In this document: positions 1 to 8,527 of the stretch, in pieces
How positions within the stretch are numbered: position 1 is the stretch's first letter
Layout: each line of letters begins with the position of its first letter
From: Pelagihabitans sp963710535
GTDB taxonomy: Bacteria > Bacteroidota > Bacteroidia > Flavobacteriales > Flavobacteriaceae
Reading direction: 5' to 3'
NCBI GenBank assembly: GCA_963710535.1
Contig: CAVQAW010000010.1
Location: 124,001 to 188,000, forward strand
Length of the DNA stretch: 64,000 nucleotides
The notes under the pieces: model-generated
Told to the model about the DNA's origin: nothing
The model's database searches: none
The model's input: only the letters and a program-made list of their open reading frames with translations
Program-made: the position numbers and the translations under genes

Positions 1-260
1 TTCGAGACACTTGCCGTCCTAAACAATGTGCTGCTGGGGCTGATCGGCGATTTCTGTGCCAGATCTGCAAATCCGAAACCCTTTTGCAGCAATACGGTCC
101 CTTCCTTGATGACTGTGAGGGCCAAACCCGGTACTTTACCCCCCTTGACCATCCCATCGATCAATCGCTGGGCTTCCATTAAGGCCACTAGCGAAAGGTC
201 ATTGCCCAGGATGTTTCGCTTGGCAAAAAGGTCGTTAAAAAATTTGAGCAAAGGGTTCAT
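1..260 (-). CDS. Serine hydrolase (class C beta-lactamase-like), 5' part only
   Basis: The reading frame opens with ATG at 260 and runs off the left edge, giving 86 codons. It starts MNPLLKFFNDLFAK and contains GKVPGLALTVIKEG, a strand seen near the N-terminus of beta-lactamase family serine hydrolases (Pfam Beta-lactamase). The window ends inside FRTASVS plus the first two bases of a Lys codon, which would complete the SxxK catalytic motif (Ser nucleophile, Lys base). No signal peptide is evident from this start. The ATG lies 7 bp beyond the stop of the head GIN lipoprotein gene, so the two are probably cotranscribed. The family includes esterases, DD-peptidases and beta-lactamases, and the substrate cannot be told from this fragment. 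Confidence 0.8.
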   Translation of the reverse strand, partial: MNPLLKFFNDLFAKRNILGNDLSLVALMEAQRLIDGMVKGGKVPGLALTVIKEGTVLLQKGFGFADLAQKSPISPSSTLFRTASVS

Positions 261-267
261 CCAGCAA

Positions 268-1029
268 CTAGTCTTTAAATTCGAGACGCCCTTTATACAA
301 AATATCGACCTCGACCACCGGGGGCCGGAAGAAGCTCAAGACGTTGCCCGTGCCCCTTATAACGCCCTTTAAGGATTGCAAGGGTTGGATCAGCAGATCG
401 TTCGACCCACGGTGATCTAAAGTCACCGATTGCGCGATCAGTTGTTCGGCTTCCACCCTCGAATCGCCGGCAGCAACGATCAAGTTCAGATTTTCCGTAC
501 TGCCCCTTAATTTGAAATAAGCAATCCCGTTGACCACCAGGTTCAGGTTTAGGGTGTTCAGTTCCAAATCGAAGGAGCCATCGGTGGTCAGGGCATCGGG
601 GTCGAGAAAGCTTTCTGAAAATAGGTTCAACTGGGGATACGCCAAAACCCCATCGCTTTCAATGGGCCAGCCGGTACTGCTACGAATTTCGTTTAGGTCG
701 GGAGAGGTCACATAAACCTTGGTGGTGCCATAGGCCCTAAAATAGTTGCAATCATTGGTGTCCCTTAAAAGCAACCGGTCACCAACCACCGTGGCACTTA
801 CTTCATTTCTGAGCAAACTTCCGGTCTCGATCTCTACTTTCTGCGGCATACCCTGTTTGATGACCAAGGTCACATTTTCAAATACCGTAATTTTTGTAAA
901 GCTGGGCAGGGCGATTTCCTCCCTGATCAAGGAACCGGTATTCTGAAAACAATCCGGCGCGTTTTCACCGTTGCAGGCCAGGAGAAACCCTGCGAGAAGT
1001 ATGGTTAAAATGCGATTTCTTCTTTTCAT
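268..1029 (-). CDS. Head GIN domain lipoprotein (DUF2807)
   Basis: A 253-residue protein with a lipoprotein signal peptide (MKRRNRILTILLAGFLLAC, lipidated Cys at residue 19). The rest is an all-beta repeat region. Its start, ALPSFTKITVFENVTLVIKQG, followed by VEIETGSLLRNEV, is the usual opening of the putative auto-transporter adhesin head GIN domain (DUF2807), predicted to form a right-handed beta-helix. It is probably anchored in the envelope. The function is unknown. It sits 41 bp downstream of the PagL-like gene and 7 bp upstream of the serine hydrolase, so it looks like part of a short envelope operon trailing the metH-metF unit. Confidence 0.8.
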   Translation of the reverse strand: MKRRNRILTILLAGFLLACNGENAPDCFQNTGSLIREEIALPSFTKITVFENVTLVIKQGMPQKVEIETGSLLRNEVSATVVGDRLLLRDTNDCNYFRAYGTTKVYVTSPDLNEIRSSTGWPIESDGVLAYPQLNLFSESFLDPDALTTDGSFDLELNTLNLNLVVNGIAYFKLRGSTENLNLIVAAGDSRVEAEQLIAQSVTLDHRGSNDLLIQPLQSLKGVIRGTGNVLSFFRPPVVEVDILYKGRLEFKD

Positions 1030-1070
1030 TATTTTTCAATGGGATTTTTATCGAACCCGCTTTTTCTTAT

Positions 1071-2165
1071 TTACAATCGGATGCCTATCCCGAATTCCAG
1101 GGCCTCTGCCGCAGCGGCATGGGATTTCAAGGAGATTTCCCCGAACCATTTCTCCCCGAAATAACGTTTCAGGCCAATCCGGTTGTATACTTTTCCCTCA
1201 AAATCAAACGGATAATAAATATAATACCCCAATTGGGCGGTAATGGATATTTTATTGATAAAAAGCTCGTGGCCCACAAAAACCCCCACCCTTTTATAAT
1301 CAGTATCGACGGCCACCTCGTTCTCTGGAAAGGCAATGGATTGATACCGGATCAACTCCTTCAGAAAATTGCTGAAAAATATGTCGGCGCCAACTTGAAC
1401 GGCGCTTTTGTTGCCCAATCGTTTGTCTGCATTGGCCGATATGATATAAAACGGGTATTGGCCAGAACCGATGATGTCACTTTCGTTGATGCCTGTCCTG
1501 AACGTCAAATTATAGCGTATAGGCTCGGTTATTCTTTGCTTTTCACTGATGAGGTATTCCTGTTCCGAATCATTTAGGGTATAGGTTAGGCCCAAATTGA
1601 AGGCCAGGGTATTCGTGGAGGTATTTGGGGCCCTCATATTCGCATTCGAATAATGAACCAAGGAGATACCGGCTTTTAAGCCCAGGCCCCGATATAAATT
1701 CTCCCGATGTACATTCAACATGAGGTAGGTAGAGCTCAGGAGCCGGGAACCATAGGCATTGTTCCTAAAGTTGTTGTCCCTGTCATAGGGATTTGTGGTA
1801 TAGGCGACCCCCTGGCCAATTCTGAGCTGGGCATGGCGTTTTAAAAAGTAAAAGTTATAATGGGCATACAAGCCATAGTTCTTCCCGAGGGTCTTGTTGC
1901 CCATATCTTGATAAACAAAAGAAGTCCCGATGTCGGGGAAGTTAAATCCCTGTTCCCATGCCTCTTCCCCAAAAGTCTTTCGGCTATAGGCGAGGATCAA
2001 CCCGTAGGGGTGGTCCGTGATCAGGTGTGAAATATCGGGATTGTGCAGAATGATCGATCCATAGAAGGCCGAAGCCTCCAAGGTGTAGGCTTTAGGAACG
2101 ACCGCATCCTGAGCCAGACTACCTACGGTAACAAGAAGGATGGGGAGAAACAGCCTTGGGTTCAT
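1071..2165 (-). CDS. PagL-like lipid A deacylase (acyloxyacyl hydrolase family)
   Basis: Outer-membrane beta-barrel protein that probably removes an acyl chain from lipid A. I chose ATG 2165 (364 residues) over the longer in-frame ATG at 2228, because it starts directly with a signal peptide (MNPRLFLPILLVTVGSLAQ). The segment LVHYSNANMRAPN matches the PagL active-site region, where His and Ser of an H-x-S motif act with a downstream Glu. The many alternating aromatic strands and the C-terminal FGIGIRL fit a barrel. It is longer than proteobacterial PagL (about 170 residues), as is usual for Bacteroidota members. It lies 78 bp downstream of metF on the same strand. Confidence 0.75.
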   Translation of the reverse strand: MNPRLFLPILLVTVGSLAQDAVVPKAYTLEASAFYGSIILHNPDISHLITDHPYGLILAYSRKTFGEEAWEQGFNFPDIGTSFVYQDMGNKTLGKNYGLYAHYNFYFLKRHAQLRIGQGVAYTTNPYDRDNNFRNNAYGSRLLSSTYLMLNVHRENLYRGLGLKAGISLVHYSNANMRAPNTSTNTLAFNLGLTYTLNDSEQEYLISEKQRITEPIRYNLTFRTGINESDIIGSGQYPFYIISANADKRLGNKSAVQVGADIFFSNFLKELIRYQSIAFPENEVAVDTDYKRVGVFVGHELFINKISITAQLGYYIYYPFDFEGKVYNRIGLKRYFGEKWFGEISLKSHAAAAEALEFGIGIRL

Positions 2166-2243
2166 GGGGTGTAAAAATAGTACTATTCCACAGGAAAGGC
2201 CAACACAAAGGCTGTTTTCCGGAATCAAATTTTACCGAGGCAT

Positions 2244-3197
2244 TTAAAAAACCTGCTCCGCTATGGCCCTGATATTGTCCGATTTGCCCATTGAATAGTA
2301 ATGGAGCACCGGTACCCCTGCGGCCTTGAGCTCTTTCGACTGGGCAGCGCACCATTCGATACCAACCTGTCTGACCTGTTTGTTGTTGCTACAGGCATCC
2401 ACGGCATCGATCAAATCTTGTGGCAGGTCGATACGGAATACCTGGGGCAATAATTGCATGTGCCGTTTCACGGCTATGGGCTTGATGCCTGGGATAATAG
2501 GCACTTCTATGCCTATGGCCCTCGCAGCGGCCACAAAATCGAAATATTTTTGATTGTCGAAGAACATTTGCGTCACCACATACTCGGCCCCTGCATCTAC
2601 TTTTTCTTTTAGCCTGATCAAGTCAGATTTCAGGGAAGGCGCTTCAAGGTGTTTTTCCGGATATCCGGCCACCCCGATGCAGAAATGGGCACAGTCATCG
2701 GTTTCAATAACATCGTGCAGGTATTTTCCGCTGTTCAGGTCGCGAATTTGCTTCACCAGGTCCAGGGCATAGGCATGTCCGCCCTTTGTGGGCTCAAAAT
2801 ACTTTTCCTCCCTCATGGCATCGCCGCGCAGGGCCATGACATTATCGATACCCAGATAATGGCAATCGACCAAAAGGTATTCCGTCTCTTCCCTGGTGAA
2901 TCCGCCGCACAGCACATGGGGCACTGCATCAATGTCGTATTTGTGCTTGATGGAGGCACAGATACCAACCGTTCCCGGGCGCATGCGCGTCAACTTCTTG
3001 TCCAAGAGGCCGTCACGGTCGATATATACGTACTCTTCACGGGAGGTGGTCACATCGATAAATGGCGGATTGAATTCCATCAAAGGATCGATATTATCGT
3101 ATAGCTCCTTGATATTTCGCCCTTTCATCGGTGGGATGATCTCGAAAGAAAACAAGGTTTTCCCTTTGGCGTTTTCAATATGTTCTGTGATTTTCAT
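2244..3197 (-). CDS. metF: Methylenetetrahydrofolate reductase
   Basis: A 317-residue FAD enzyme that reduces 5,10-methylene-THF to 5-methyl-THF, the methyl donor for MetH. The N-terminal FSFEIIPP strand holds the conserved catalytic Glu, followed by PPFIDVTTS, NVMALRGD, and VTQMFFDN with PIIPGIKPI in the C-terminal half of the TIM barrel. The length is normal for bacterial MetF. It is the third cistron behind the two methionine synthase genes, after a 131-bp gap that holds an interspersed-repeat-like element. The order fits one methyl-transfer operon under the SAM-I riboswitch upstream of metH. Confidence 0.95.
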   Translation of the reverse strand: MKITEHIENAKGKTLFSFEIIPPMKGRNIKELYDNIDPLMEFNPPFIDVTTSREEYVYIDRDGLLDKKLTRMRPGTVGICASIKHKYDIDAVPHVLCGGFTREETEYLLVDCHYLGIDNVMALRGDAMREEKYFEPTKGGHAYALDLVKQIRDLNSGKYLHDVIETDDCAHFCIGVAGYPEKHLEAPSLKSDLIRLKEKVDAGAEYVVTQMFFDNQKYFDFVAAARAIGIEVPIIPGIKPIAVKRHMQLLPQVFRIDLPQDLIDAVDACSNNKQVRQVGIEWCAAQSKELKAAGVPVLHYYSMGKSDNIRAIAEQVF

Positions 3198-3236
3198 CTG
3201 TCCTTAACTGGTTTCTTTGTCTTCAATTCTATTTAT

Positions 3237-3324
3237 GGCGTTCCCCGAAGGATCGGGTCGGGCTTTCGGCCGTCGCGTCCCAACGGTATCGGGAGCGCTC
3301 CGACATGGCCTCAATCCCTAACGC
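3237..3324 (-). repeat. Interspersed palindromic repeat-like element (GCGTTAGGG...AACGCC)
   Basis: GC-rich block between metH and metF. Read on the minus strand it begins GCGTTAGGGATTG, carries a perfect palindrome GGAGCGCTCC and the string AAAGCCCGACCC, and ends GGGGAACGCC. The ends are short inverted repeats (GCGTT/AACGC). From memory, blocks with this GCGTTAGGG / GCCCGACCC / GAACGCC pattern occur many times between genes in flavobacterial genomes; I cannot check that here. Only one copy is in this window. It starts 4 bp after the metH stop and could act as a processing or attenuating structure. Confidence 0.5.
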
Positions 3325-3328
3325 AGTG

Positions 3329-6061
3329 TCAATCATCGGCTATATTGGGCGCCAGCCACTTCACGGCTTCCTCCATGGCGATGCCTTTCCTTCGTGCATA
3401 GTCGGCGACCTGATCTTCCTTGATTTTTCCCAACCCGAAATAACGGGCCTCAGGATTGGCAAAATAATACCCGCTCACCGAAGATGCCGGCCACATGGCC
3501 AAGCTTTCGGTCAATTTCACCCCAATATTTTTCTCTACCTGCAAAAGCTCCCAAATCGTAAGCTTCTCCAAATGATCCGGACAGGCCGGATAACCGGGGG
3601 CCGGACGTATGCCCTTGTACGATTCATTGATCAATTCTTCATTGCTCAGGGCCTCGTTGGCCGAATAGCCCCAATAATTCGTCCGTACTTCCTTATGCAA
3701 GTATTCGGCAAAAGCCTCGGCCAACCGATCCGACAATGCCTTGATCATGATCGAATTATAATCGTCCAATTCCCGCTCATATTGGCGGGCCAAGGCTTCT
3801 GTACCGAAGCCCGTGGTAACGCAAAAACAACCGATATAATCCTGTCTTCCCGAATTCACCGGGGCAATAAAATCGGCCAGTGCATAATCGGCCACCCCTT
3901 CCTTTCGTTTGAGCTGTTGACGGAGGGTCCTAAATACGAACTTCCTATCTGCTTCCGATGCTGACCGTTCTTTCGGCCCGGGCAACGAAGCCGGTACCTG
4001 CACCTCTATATCATCCTCATCATTGGTGTTGGCCGGGAAAATTCCGAAGATACCTTTTGCCGTCAACTGACTTTCCTTTAAGATCTTTTCCAGCATTTTC
4101 CGAGCATCTGCAAAAAGTTCGGTGGCCTGTGGTCCAACAATCCCGTCCTCCAGGATATCGGGATATTTGCCATGCAGTTCCCAACTCCTGAAGAATGGGG
4201 TCCAATCGATAAAATCGACCAATTTGGATAAATCAAGGTCTTCAATGATATGAATACCCAGTTCCTTGGGGGCCACTATTTCCGAATCTGACCAATTGAT
4301 CTGAAACTTATTCCTCCTGGCTTCGGTCAAGGATTTGTATTCCTTTTGCTGGCCCCGGTTCAAGAATTTGTTCCGGAATACCTCATAATCATCCTTCACC
4401 GCCTTCTTGTAGCCATCGGAAGTTTCCTTCTGCAAAAGATCTCCGACCACCGTTACCGCACGGGATGCGTCGTTGACATGCACCACTGCATTGCTGTACT
4501 GTGGGTCGATCTTTACCGCGGTATGGGCCTTACTTGTAGTGGCTCCTCCTATCAATAGGGGCACCTTAAAATTCTTTCGTTGCATCTCCTTGGCCAAATG
4601 CACCATTTCATCCAATGAAGGGGTGATCAAACCACTGAGCCCTATCACATCCACTTGATGTTCGATCGCGGCCGCAATGATTTTTTCCGGAGGTACCATC
4701 ACCCCCAAATCGATGATCTCATAATTGTTGCAGGCCAGGACAACACTCACGATGTTCTTGCCGATGTCATGTACATCGCCCTTGACGGTCGCCATCAATA
4801 TTTTACCGGCACCTTTGCTGTCGCCCGCTTGGGGGTTGCGCAATTTTTCTTCTTCGATATAAGGGAGAAGATGGGCCACGGCCCGCTTCATCACCCTTGC
4901 CGATTTTACCACTTGGGGCAGGAACATTTTGCCACTTCCAAAAAGATCCCCTACCACGTTCATGCCGGTCATCAAATGCCCTTCGATCACTTCAATGGGC
5001 TTGTCGACCACCAAGCGCGCCTCCTCCACATCTTCCACGATATATTGATCTATACCTTTTACCAAGGCCCTTGTAATGCGATCTTGCAAGGGTTCTTCGC
5101 GCCATGACAGGTCGATTTTATTTTCTCTGGCCTTCCCCACCACACTTTCGGCAAAATCCAAAAGTCTTTCGGTAGCATCGTCCCTTCTGTTCAGAATGAC
5201 GTCTTCAACCCGCTCCAATAGGTCCTTTGGGATATCGTCGTAAACTTCCAACATGGTCGGGTTAACGATTCCCATGTTCATCCCTGCTTTGATGGCATGG
5301 TACAAAAAGACCGAATGCATGGCCTCGCGAACCGGATTGTTGCCCCTAAACGAGAAGGAAACATTGCTCACCCCGCCGCTTACGCTGCAGTGGGGCAAAT
5401 TTTCACGGACCCATTTGGTAGCTTCTATAAAATCGAGCGCATTGCGTTTATGCTCGTCCATCCCTGTGGCAACCGGGAAAATATTCAAATCGAATATGAT
5501 GTCTTCCGGTGCAAAACCAACTTTCTTGACCAAAAGTGTATAGGAACGTTGGGCAATTTCTATTCGGCGCTCATAATTATCGGCTTGGCCCACCTCATCA
5601 AATGCCATGACGATCACCGCAGCCCCATATCTTTTGATCAGGGTGGCCTGGTGCAGAAATTGCTGCTCCCCTTCCTTTAAACTGATGGAATTGACCACAC
5701 ATTTACCTTGAACCACCTGAAGCCCGGCTTCAAGGATTTCCCATTTGGAACTATCGATCATAATGGGCACGCGGGCGATGTCGGGTTCGGCAACGATGAG
5801 GTTCAAAAACTTTACCATCGCCTTCTTGCCATCGATGAGGCCATCGTCCATGTTGATGTCTATGACCTGTGCCCCGCCTTCCACCTGGTCTCGGGCCACT
5901 TCCAAGGCCTCTTCGAACTTTTCTTCTTTGATCAACCGAAGAAATTTTGCGGAACCCGCCACATTGGTGCGTTCCCCAACGTTCACAAAGTTGCTTTCGG
6001 GGGTAACGACAAGCGGTTCCAAACCGGATAATCTAAGGTATTTCGGACTTGAATCTTTCAT
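3329..6061 (-). CDS. metH: Methionine synthase, folate/B12/activation domains (split MetH, part 2)
   Basis: A 910-residue protein covering the last three modules of cobalamin-dependent methionine synthase. A pterin-binding TIM barrel (FVNVGERTNVAGSAKF) comes first. A helical cap and B12 domain follow, with GDVHDIGKN near residue 430, whose His is the lower axial ligand of cobalamin. The C-terminal SAM-dependent reactivation domain is last. It transfers the methyl group from 5-methyl-THF to homocysteine together with the separate homocysteine domain encoded upstream. Its ATG follows that gene's TAA directly and in the same frame. Together the two (1247 residues) match a full-length MetH. The split is common in Bacteroidota, so I do not read it as damage. 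Confidence 0.95.
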   Translation of the reverse strand: MKDSSPKYLRLSGLEPLVVTPESNFVNVGERTNVAGSAKFLRLIKEEKFEEALEVARDQVEGGAQVIDINMDDGLIDGKKAMVKFLNLIVAEPDIARVPIMIDSSKWEILEAGLQVVQGKCVVNSISLKEGEQQFLHQATLIKRYGAAVIVMAFDEVGQADNYERRIEIAQRSYTLLVKKVGFAPEDIIFDLNIFPVATGMDEHKRNALDFIEATKWVRENLPHCSVSGGVSNVSFSFRGNNPVREAMHSVFLYHAIKAGMNMGIVNPTMLEVYDDIPKDLLERVEDVILNRRDDATERLLDFAESVVGKARENKIDLSWREEPLQDRITRALVKGIDQYIVEDVEEARLVVDKPIEVIEGHLMTGMNVVGDLFGSGKMFLPQVVKSARVMKRAVAHLLPYIEEEKLRNPQAGDSKGAGKILMATVKGDVHDIGKNIVSVVLACNNYEIIDLGVMVPPEKIIAAAIEHQVDVIGLSGLITPSLDEMVHLAKEMQRKNFKVPLLIGGATTSKAHTAVKIDPQYSNAVVHVNDASRAVTVVGDLLQKETSDGYKKAVKDDYEVFRNKFLNRGQQKEYKSLTEARRNKFQINWSDSEIVAPKELGIHIIEDLDLSKLVDFIDWTPFFRSWELHGKYPDILEDGIVGPQATELFADARKMLEKILKESQLTAKGIFGIFPANTNDEDDIEVQVPASLPGPKERSASEADRKFVFRTLRQQLKRKEGVADYALADFIAPVNSGRQDYIGCFCVTTGFGTEALARQYERELDDYNSIMIKALSDRLAEAFAEYLHKEVRTNYWGYSANEALSNEELINESYKGIRPAPGYPACPDHLEKLTIWELLQVEKNIGVKLTESLAMWPASSVSGYYFANPEARYFGLGKIKEDQVADYARRKGIAMEEAVKWLAPNIADD

Positions 6062-7075
6062 TTATTCGCTTAAGATGGGCAGCCTTCTGGGCTGGTATTG
6101 GGCGACCAATGCCGCAATTGCCCCAATGTGGTCCGGAGTGGTTCCGCAACAACCGCCCACGATGTTCACCAACCCTTTATCAAGATATTCCTTGATCTGC
6201 TGTGCCATCTGTTCGGGCGATTCGTCATATTCTCCAAAGGCGTTGGGCAGGCCCGCATTGGGATGTGCAGAAATCGCATGGTCTGTTTTTGCCGAGAGCA
6301 CTTCCAGATGGGGGACCAATTGGGAGGCGCCCAACGCACAGTTGAAGCCAACCGACAACACAGGAATGTGCGATATGGAAATCAAAAAAGCTTCGGCAGT
6401 CTGCCCCGATAGGGTACGGCCAGAGGCATCGGTAATCGTGCCGCTCACCATAATGGGCACGTCGATGCCGCGTTCCTCCTTGACCTCTTCAATGGCAAAA
6501 AGGGCGGCCTTGGCATTTAAGGTATCAAAAATGGTTTCTACCAAAAGCAGGTCGGCGCCTCCGTCGAGCAGGGCTTCCACCTGTTGCTTATAGGCAATGC
6601 GCAACTCATCGAAAGAGACGGCCCTGAACCCGGGATCGTTCACATCGGGCGACATGCTGGCCGTTTTGTTCGTAGGGCCAATACTGCCCGCCACGAATCG
6701 GGGTTTGTGCGGTTCTTTGGCCGTGAACTCGTCAGCTACCCTTTTGGCTATTTTGGCAGACTCAAAATTGAGTTCATAGACCAACGATTCCATATGGTAA
6801 TCTGCCATGGCAATGGTCGTGCCCGAAAAGGTGTTTGTTTCAACAATATCGGCGCCGGCCGCGAAATAGCTCCGATGTACATCCGCTATGGCTTCCGGCT
6901 GGGTTAGTGACAGCAAATCGTTGTTGCCCTGCAAGGGGTGCGGCCAATCTTTGAACCTTTCCCCCCTGAAGTCGGCTTCGGTGAATTTGTAGCGCTGCAA
7001 CATCGTGCCCATGGCACCGTCGAGCACCAATATTCTTTCGTGTAAAATAAGACGTATATCTTTCATAAAACGCAT
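6062..7075 (-). CDS. Homocysteine S-methyltransferase domain protein (split MetH, part 1)
   Basis: A 337-residue protein equal to the N-terminal homocysteine-binding module of MetH. It opens ILVLDGAMGTMLQRY and contains VETNTFSGT, GSIGPTNK and the C-terminal VGGCCGTTPDHI, whose Cys pair with an upstream Cys (VGFNCALG) binds the zinc that activates homocysteine. It works with the downstream 910-residue protein, which carries folate and B12. TAA and the next ATG abut, which favours translational coupling. Expression is probably controlled by the SAM-I riboswitch at 7175-7275, whose 3' end is about 100 bp from this start. Confidence 0.93.
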   Translation of the reverse strand: MRFMKDIRLILHERILVLDGAMGTMLQRYKFTEADFRGERFKDWPHPLQGNNDLLSLTQPEAIADVHRSYFAAGADIVETNTFSGTTIAMADYHMESLVYELNFESAKIAKRVADEFTAKEPHKPRFVAGSIGPTNKTASMSPDVNDPGFRAVSFDELRIAYKQQVEALLDGGADLLLVETIFDTLNAKAALFAIEEVKEERGIDVPIMVSGTITDASGRTLSGQTAEAFLISISHIPVLSVGFNCALGASQLVPHLEVLSAKTDHAISAHPNAGLPNAFGEYDESPEQMAQQIKEYLDKGLVNIVGGCCGTTPDHIGAIAALVAQYQPRRLPILSE

Positions 7076-7098
7076 TCATTGATCAAACGCAAATCACC

Positions 7099-7131
7099 AA
7101 AAAAACGGAGCCGAATGTTGTTGGCCCAGCG
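7099..7131 (-). terminator. Putative SAM-I expression platform terminator before metH
   Basis: On the minus strand GGGCC and GGCTCC can pair (5 bp with a bulge) around an AACAACATT loop, followed by G and seven T residues, 24 bp before the metH start. It lies at the right distance after the aptamer to be the SAM-dependent off structure. The stem is short, so this is an inference. Confidence 0.4.
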
Positions 7132-7174
7132 CCATTTTTATAAATCAAGTTTGTGGAAGAAAACCTCTTTTTTG

Positions 7175-7275
7175 GTTATCTATTCCCAACTTAGGGATAG
7201 AATGTAGCACCTTCTTTAAAGTTAAAGGGTTGCTAAGGTTTCAAAGGGTCTAATCCCTCCACCTTTCTTGATAAC
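7175..7275 (-). ncRNA. SAM-I (S-box) riboswitch, metH leader
   Basis: The minus strand shows the S-box pattern. The P1 strands GTTATC (7275-7270) and GATAAC (7180-7175) pair perfectly. AAGAAAGGTGGAGGGA comes next, then GACCCTTTGAAACC, TTAGCAACCC and AAGGTGCTA. A P4 hairpin follows (CTATCCC...GGGAATAG). These are the core S-adenosylmethionine-binding elements. It lies about 100 bp upstream of the methionine synthase operon. The expected effect is lower metH-metF expression when SAM is abundant. Confidence 0.93.
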
Positions 7276-7301
7276 GTGTCAGCCTGCGTATGAACTGGAT
7301 G

Positions 7302-7333
7302 CAAAGTAACGGCACAGTCTTGGTAAAAACAAA
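7302..7333 (-). promoter_or_regulatory. Putative promoter of the SAM-I/metH/metF operon
   Basis: A -33 TTTG (7333-7330) and a -7 box TTACTTTG (7309-7302) are separated by 20 bp. This is one base off the Bacteroidota TAnnTTTG consensus. Predicted transcription would start near 7295, about 20 nt ahead of the riboswitch. Confidence 0.5.
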
Positions 7334-7375
7334 CAAAGTACATAGTTTTTACAAAGTTGGTCACATCGTGACAAA

Positions 7376-7412
7376 GTAAAAACCTCCCAGGGAAAAAAGC
7401 CTTGGGAGGTTT
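7376..7412 (-). terminator. Intrinsic terminator after the ferredoxin-NADP reductase gene
   Basis: On the minus strand AAACCTCCCA pairs with TGGGAGGTTT (10 bp) around an A/T/C-rich loop, followed by TTTTT. It ends the sulfite reductase/siroheme operon 25 bp after its last stop codon and insulates the metH promoter. Confidence 0.8.
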
Positions 7413-7437
7413 ATTGGGAAAGCCGTTTGGCAAATGG

Positions 7438-8499
7438 TTATAAAATGCTTTGGACCACTTCTTTCTTGGCCTCTTTTTTGCTGCCATCAAAACCTTCCAC
7501 CCCACCAACAGTGGTATATTTCATCACATAGCGTTTACCGGGATTGATGATTTGGTAGGCATATTGACACATCACCGCAGCTTCATGAAATCCCGATAGG
7601 ATCAGTTTGAGTTTCCCCTCATAGGTATTCACATCGCCAATGGCAAAAACACCAGGAATATTGGTTTGATAGTCTTTGGCATTGTTGACTTTTATGGCGT
7701 TTTTTTCAATTTCCAAGCCCCAGTCCCCGATAGGGCCCAATTTTGGAGAAAGTCCGAAAAGCGGGATAAAATGGTCGGTTTCGACATAGGTTTCGCCCAA
7801 TCCCGGATCGTTATGTTTTACCACCACTGCCTCTAAATGCTCATCCCCATATAATCTGGTCACTTCTGCTTCGGTATACAGTTTGATTTTTCCCAACTTG
7901 GCCAAATGCGAAGCTTTCTCAACCGAATCCAAGGCCCCGCGAAATTCGTTTCTACGGTGCACCAAGATGACCTCCGTGGCCAAGTCGGCCAGATAAATGG
8001 CCCAGTCGAGCGCCGAATCGCCACCTCCGGAAATCACTACTTTCTTATTGCGGTAAACCTCGGGGTCTTTGACCATATAAGCTACGCCTTTATCCTCAAA
8101 ATCAAGGATGTTGGCAATAGGCGGTTTCCGTGGTTCGAAGGATCCCAGTCCGCCCGCAATCACCACCACCGGAGCCTGGTGTTTCGTCCCTTTGTTAGTG
8201 GTGACCACAAAGGAGCCATCCTCCAATTTGTTCAAGGTTTCCGCCCTTTCCCCTAGGGTAAATCCGGGGTTGAAGGGTCTTATTTGCTCAAGAAGATTGT
8301 TCACCAAGTCGCCTGCCAATATTTCCGGAAACGCGGGTATATCGTATATGGGTTTCTTGGGATATATTTCCGTGCATTGCCCTCCAGGTAAGGGTAGCGC
8401 ATCGATCAGATGGGTTTTTAACTTTAGTAGTCCTGCTTCAAATACCGTGAACAAACCTGTGGGGCCCGCGCCGATGATGATGATATCCGTTTTGATCAT
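7438..8499 (-). CDS. Thioredoxin-reductase-like ferredoxin--NADP(+) reductase
   Basis: A 353-residue flavoprotein with an N-terminal FAD Rossmann motif (IIIGAGPTGLFT), PGGQC, a second dinucleotide motif for NADPH (VISGGGDSALDWA, near residue 160) and the C-terminal FAD contact GVFAIGDV. It lacks the CxxC redox pair of thioredoxin reductases, which marks the YumC-type ferredoxin/flavodoxin-NADP(+) reductases. It follows the precorrin-2 dehydrogenase gene by 28 bp and ends at a strong terminator. The likely role is to supply NADPH electrons through ferredoxin to the sulfite reductase encoded at the head of the same operon. That link is inferred from position. Confidence 0.88.
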   Translation of the reverse strand: MIKTDIIIIGAGPTGLFTVFEAGLLKLKTHLIDALPLPGGQCTEIYPKKPIYDIPAFPEILAGDLVNNLLEQIRPFNPGFTLGERAETLNKLEDGSFVVTTNKGTKHQAPVVVIAGGLGSFEPRKPPIANILDFEDKGVAYMVKDPEVYRNKKVVISGGGDSALDWAIYLADLATEVILVHRRNEFRGALDSVEKASHLAKLGKIKLYTEAEVTRLYGDEHLEAVVVKHNDPGLGETYVETDHFIPLFGLSPKLGPIGDWGLEIEKNAIKVNNAKDYQTNIPGVFAIGDVNTYEGKLKLILSGFHEAAVMCQYAYQIINPGKRYVMKYTTVGGVEGFDGSKKEAKKEVVQSIL

Positions 8500-8527
8500 A
8501 ACCTATTTTTATTAAGATTTTTGGGCC

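Noticed and set aside
6059..6064. metH split as a sequencing error
   Set aside because: The second part begins with a good ATG right after TAA, and the two-gene form is widespread in Bacteroidota.
5745..6593. 282-residue plus-strand reading frame
   Set aside because: It lies antisense across both metH genes, has no recognisable domain and spans their junction. It is a shadow of their codon bias.
7233..7508. Minus-strand frame of 91 residues over the metH leader
   Set aside because: It covers the terminator and riboswitch and overlaps the reductase gene in another frame. The RNA explanation is better.
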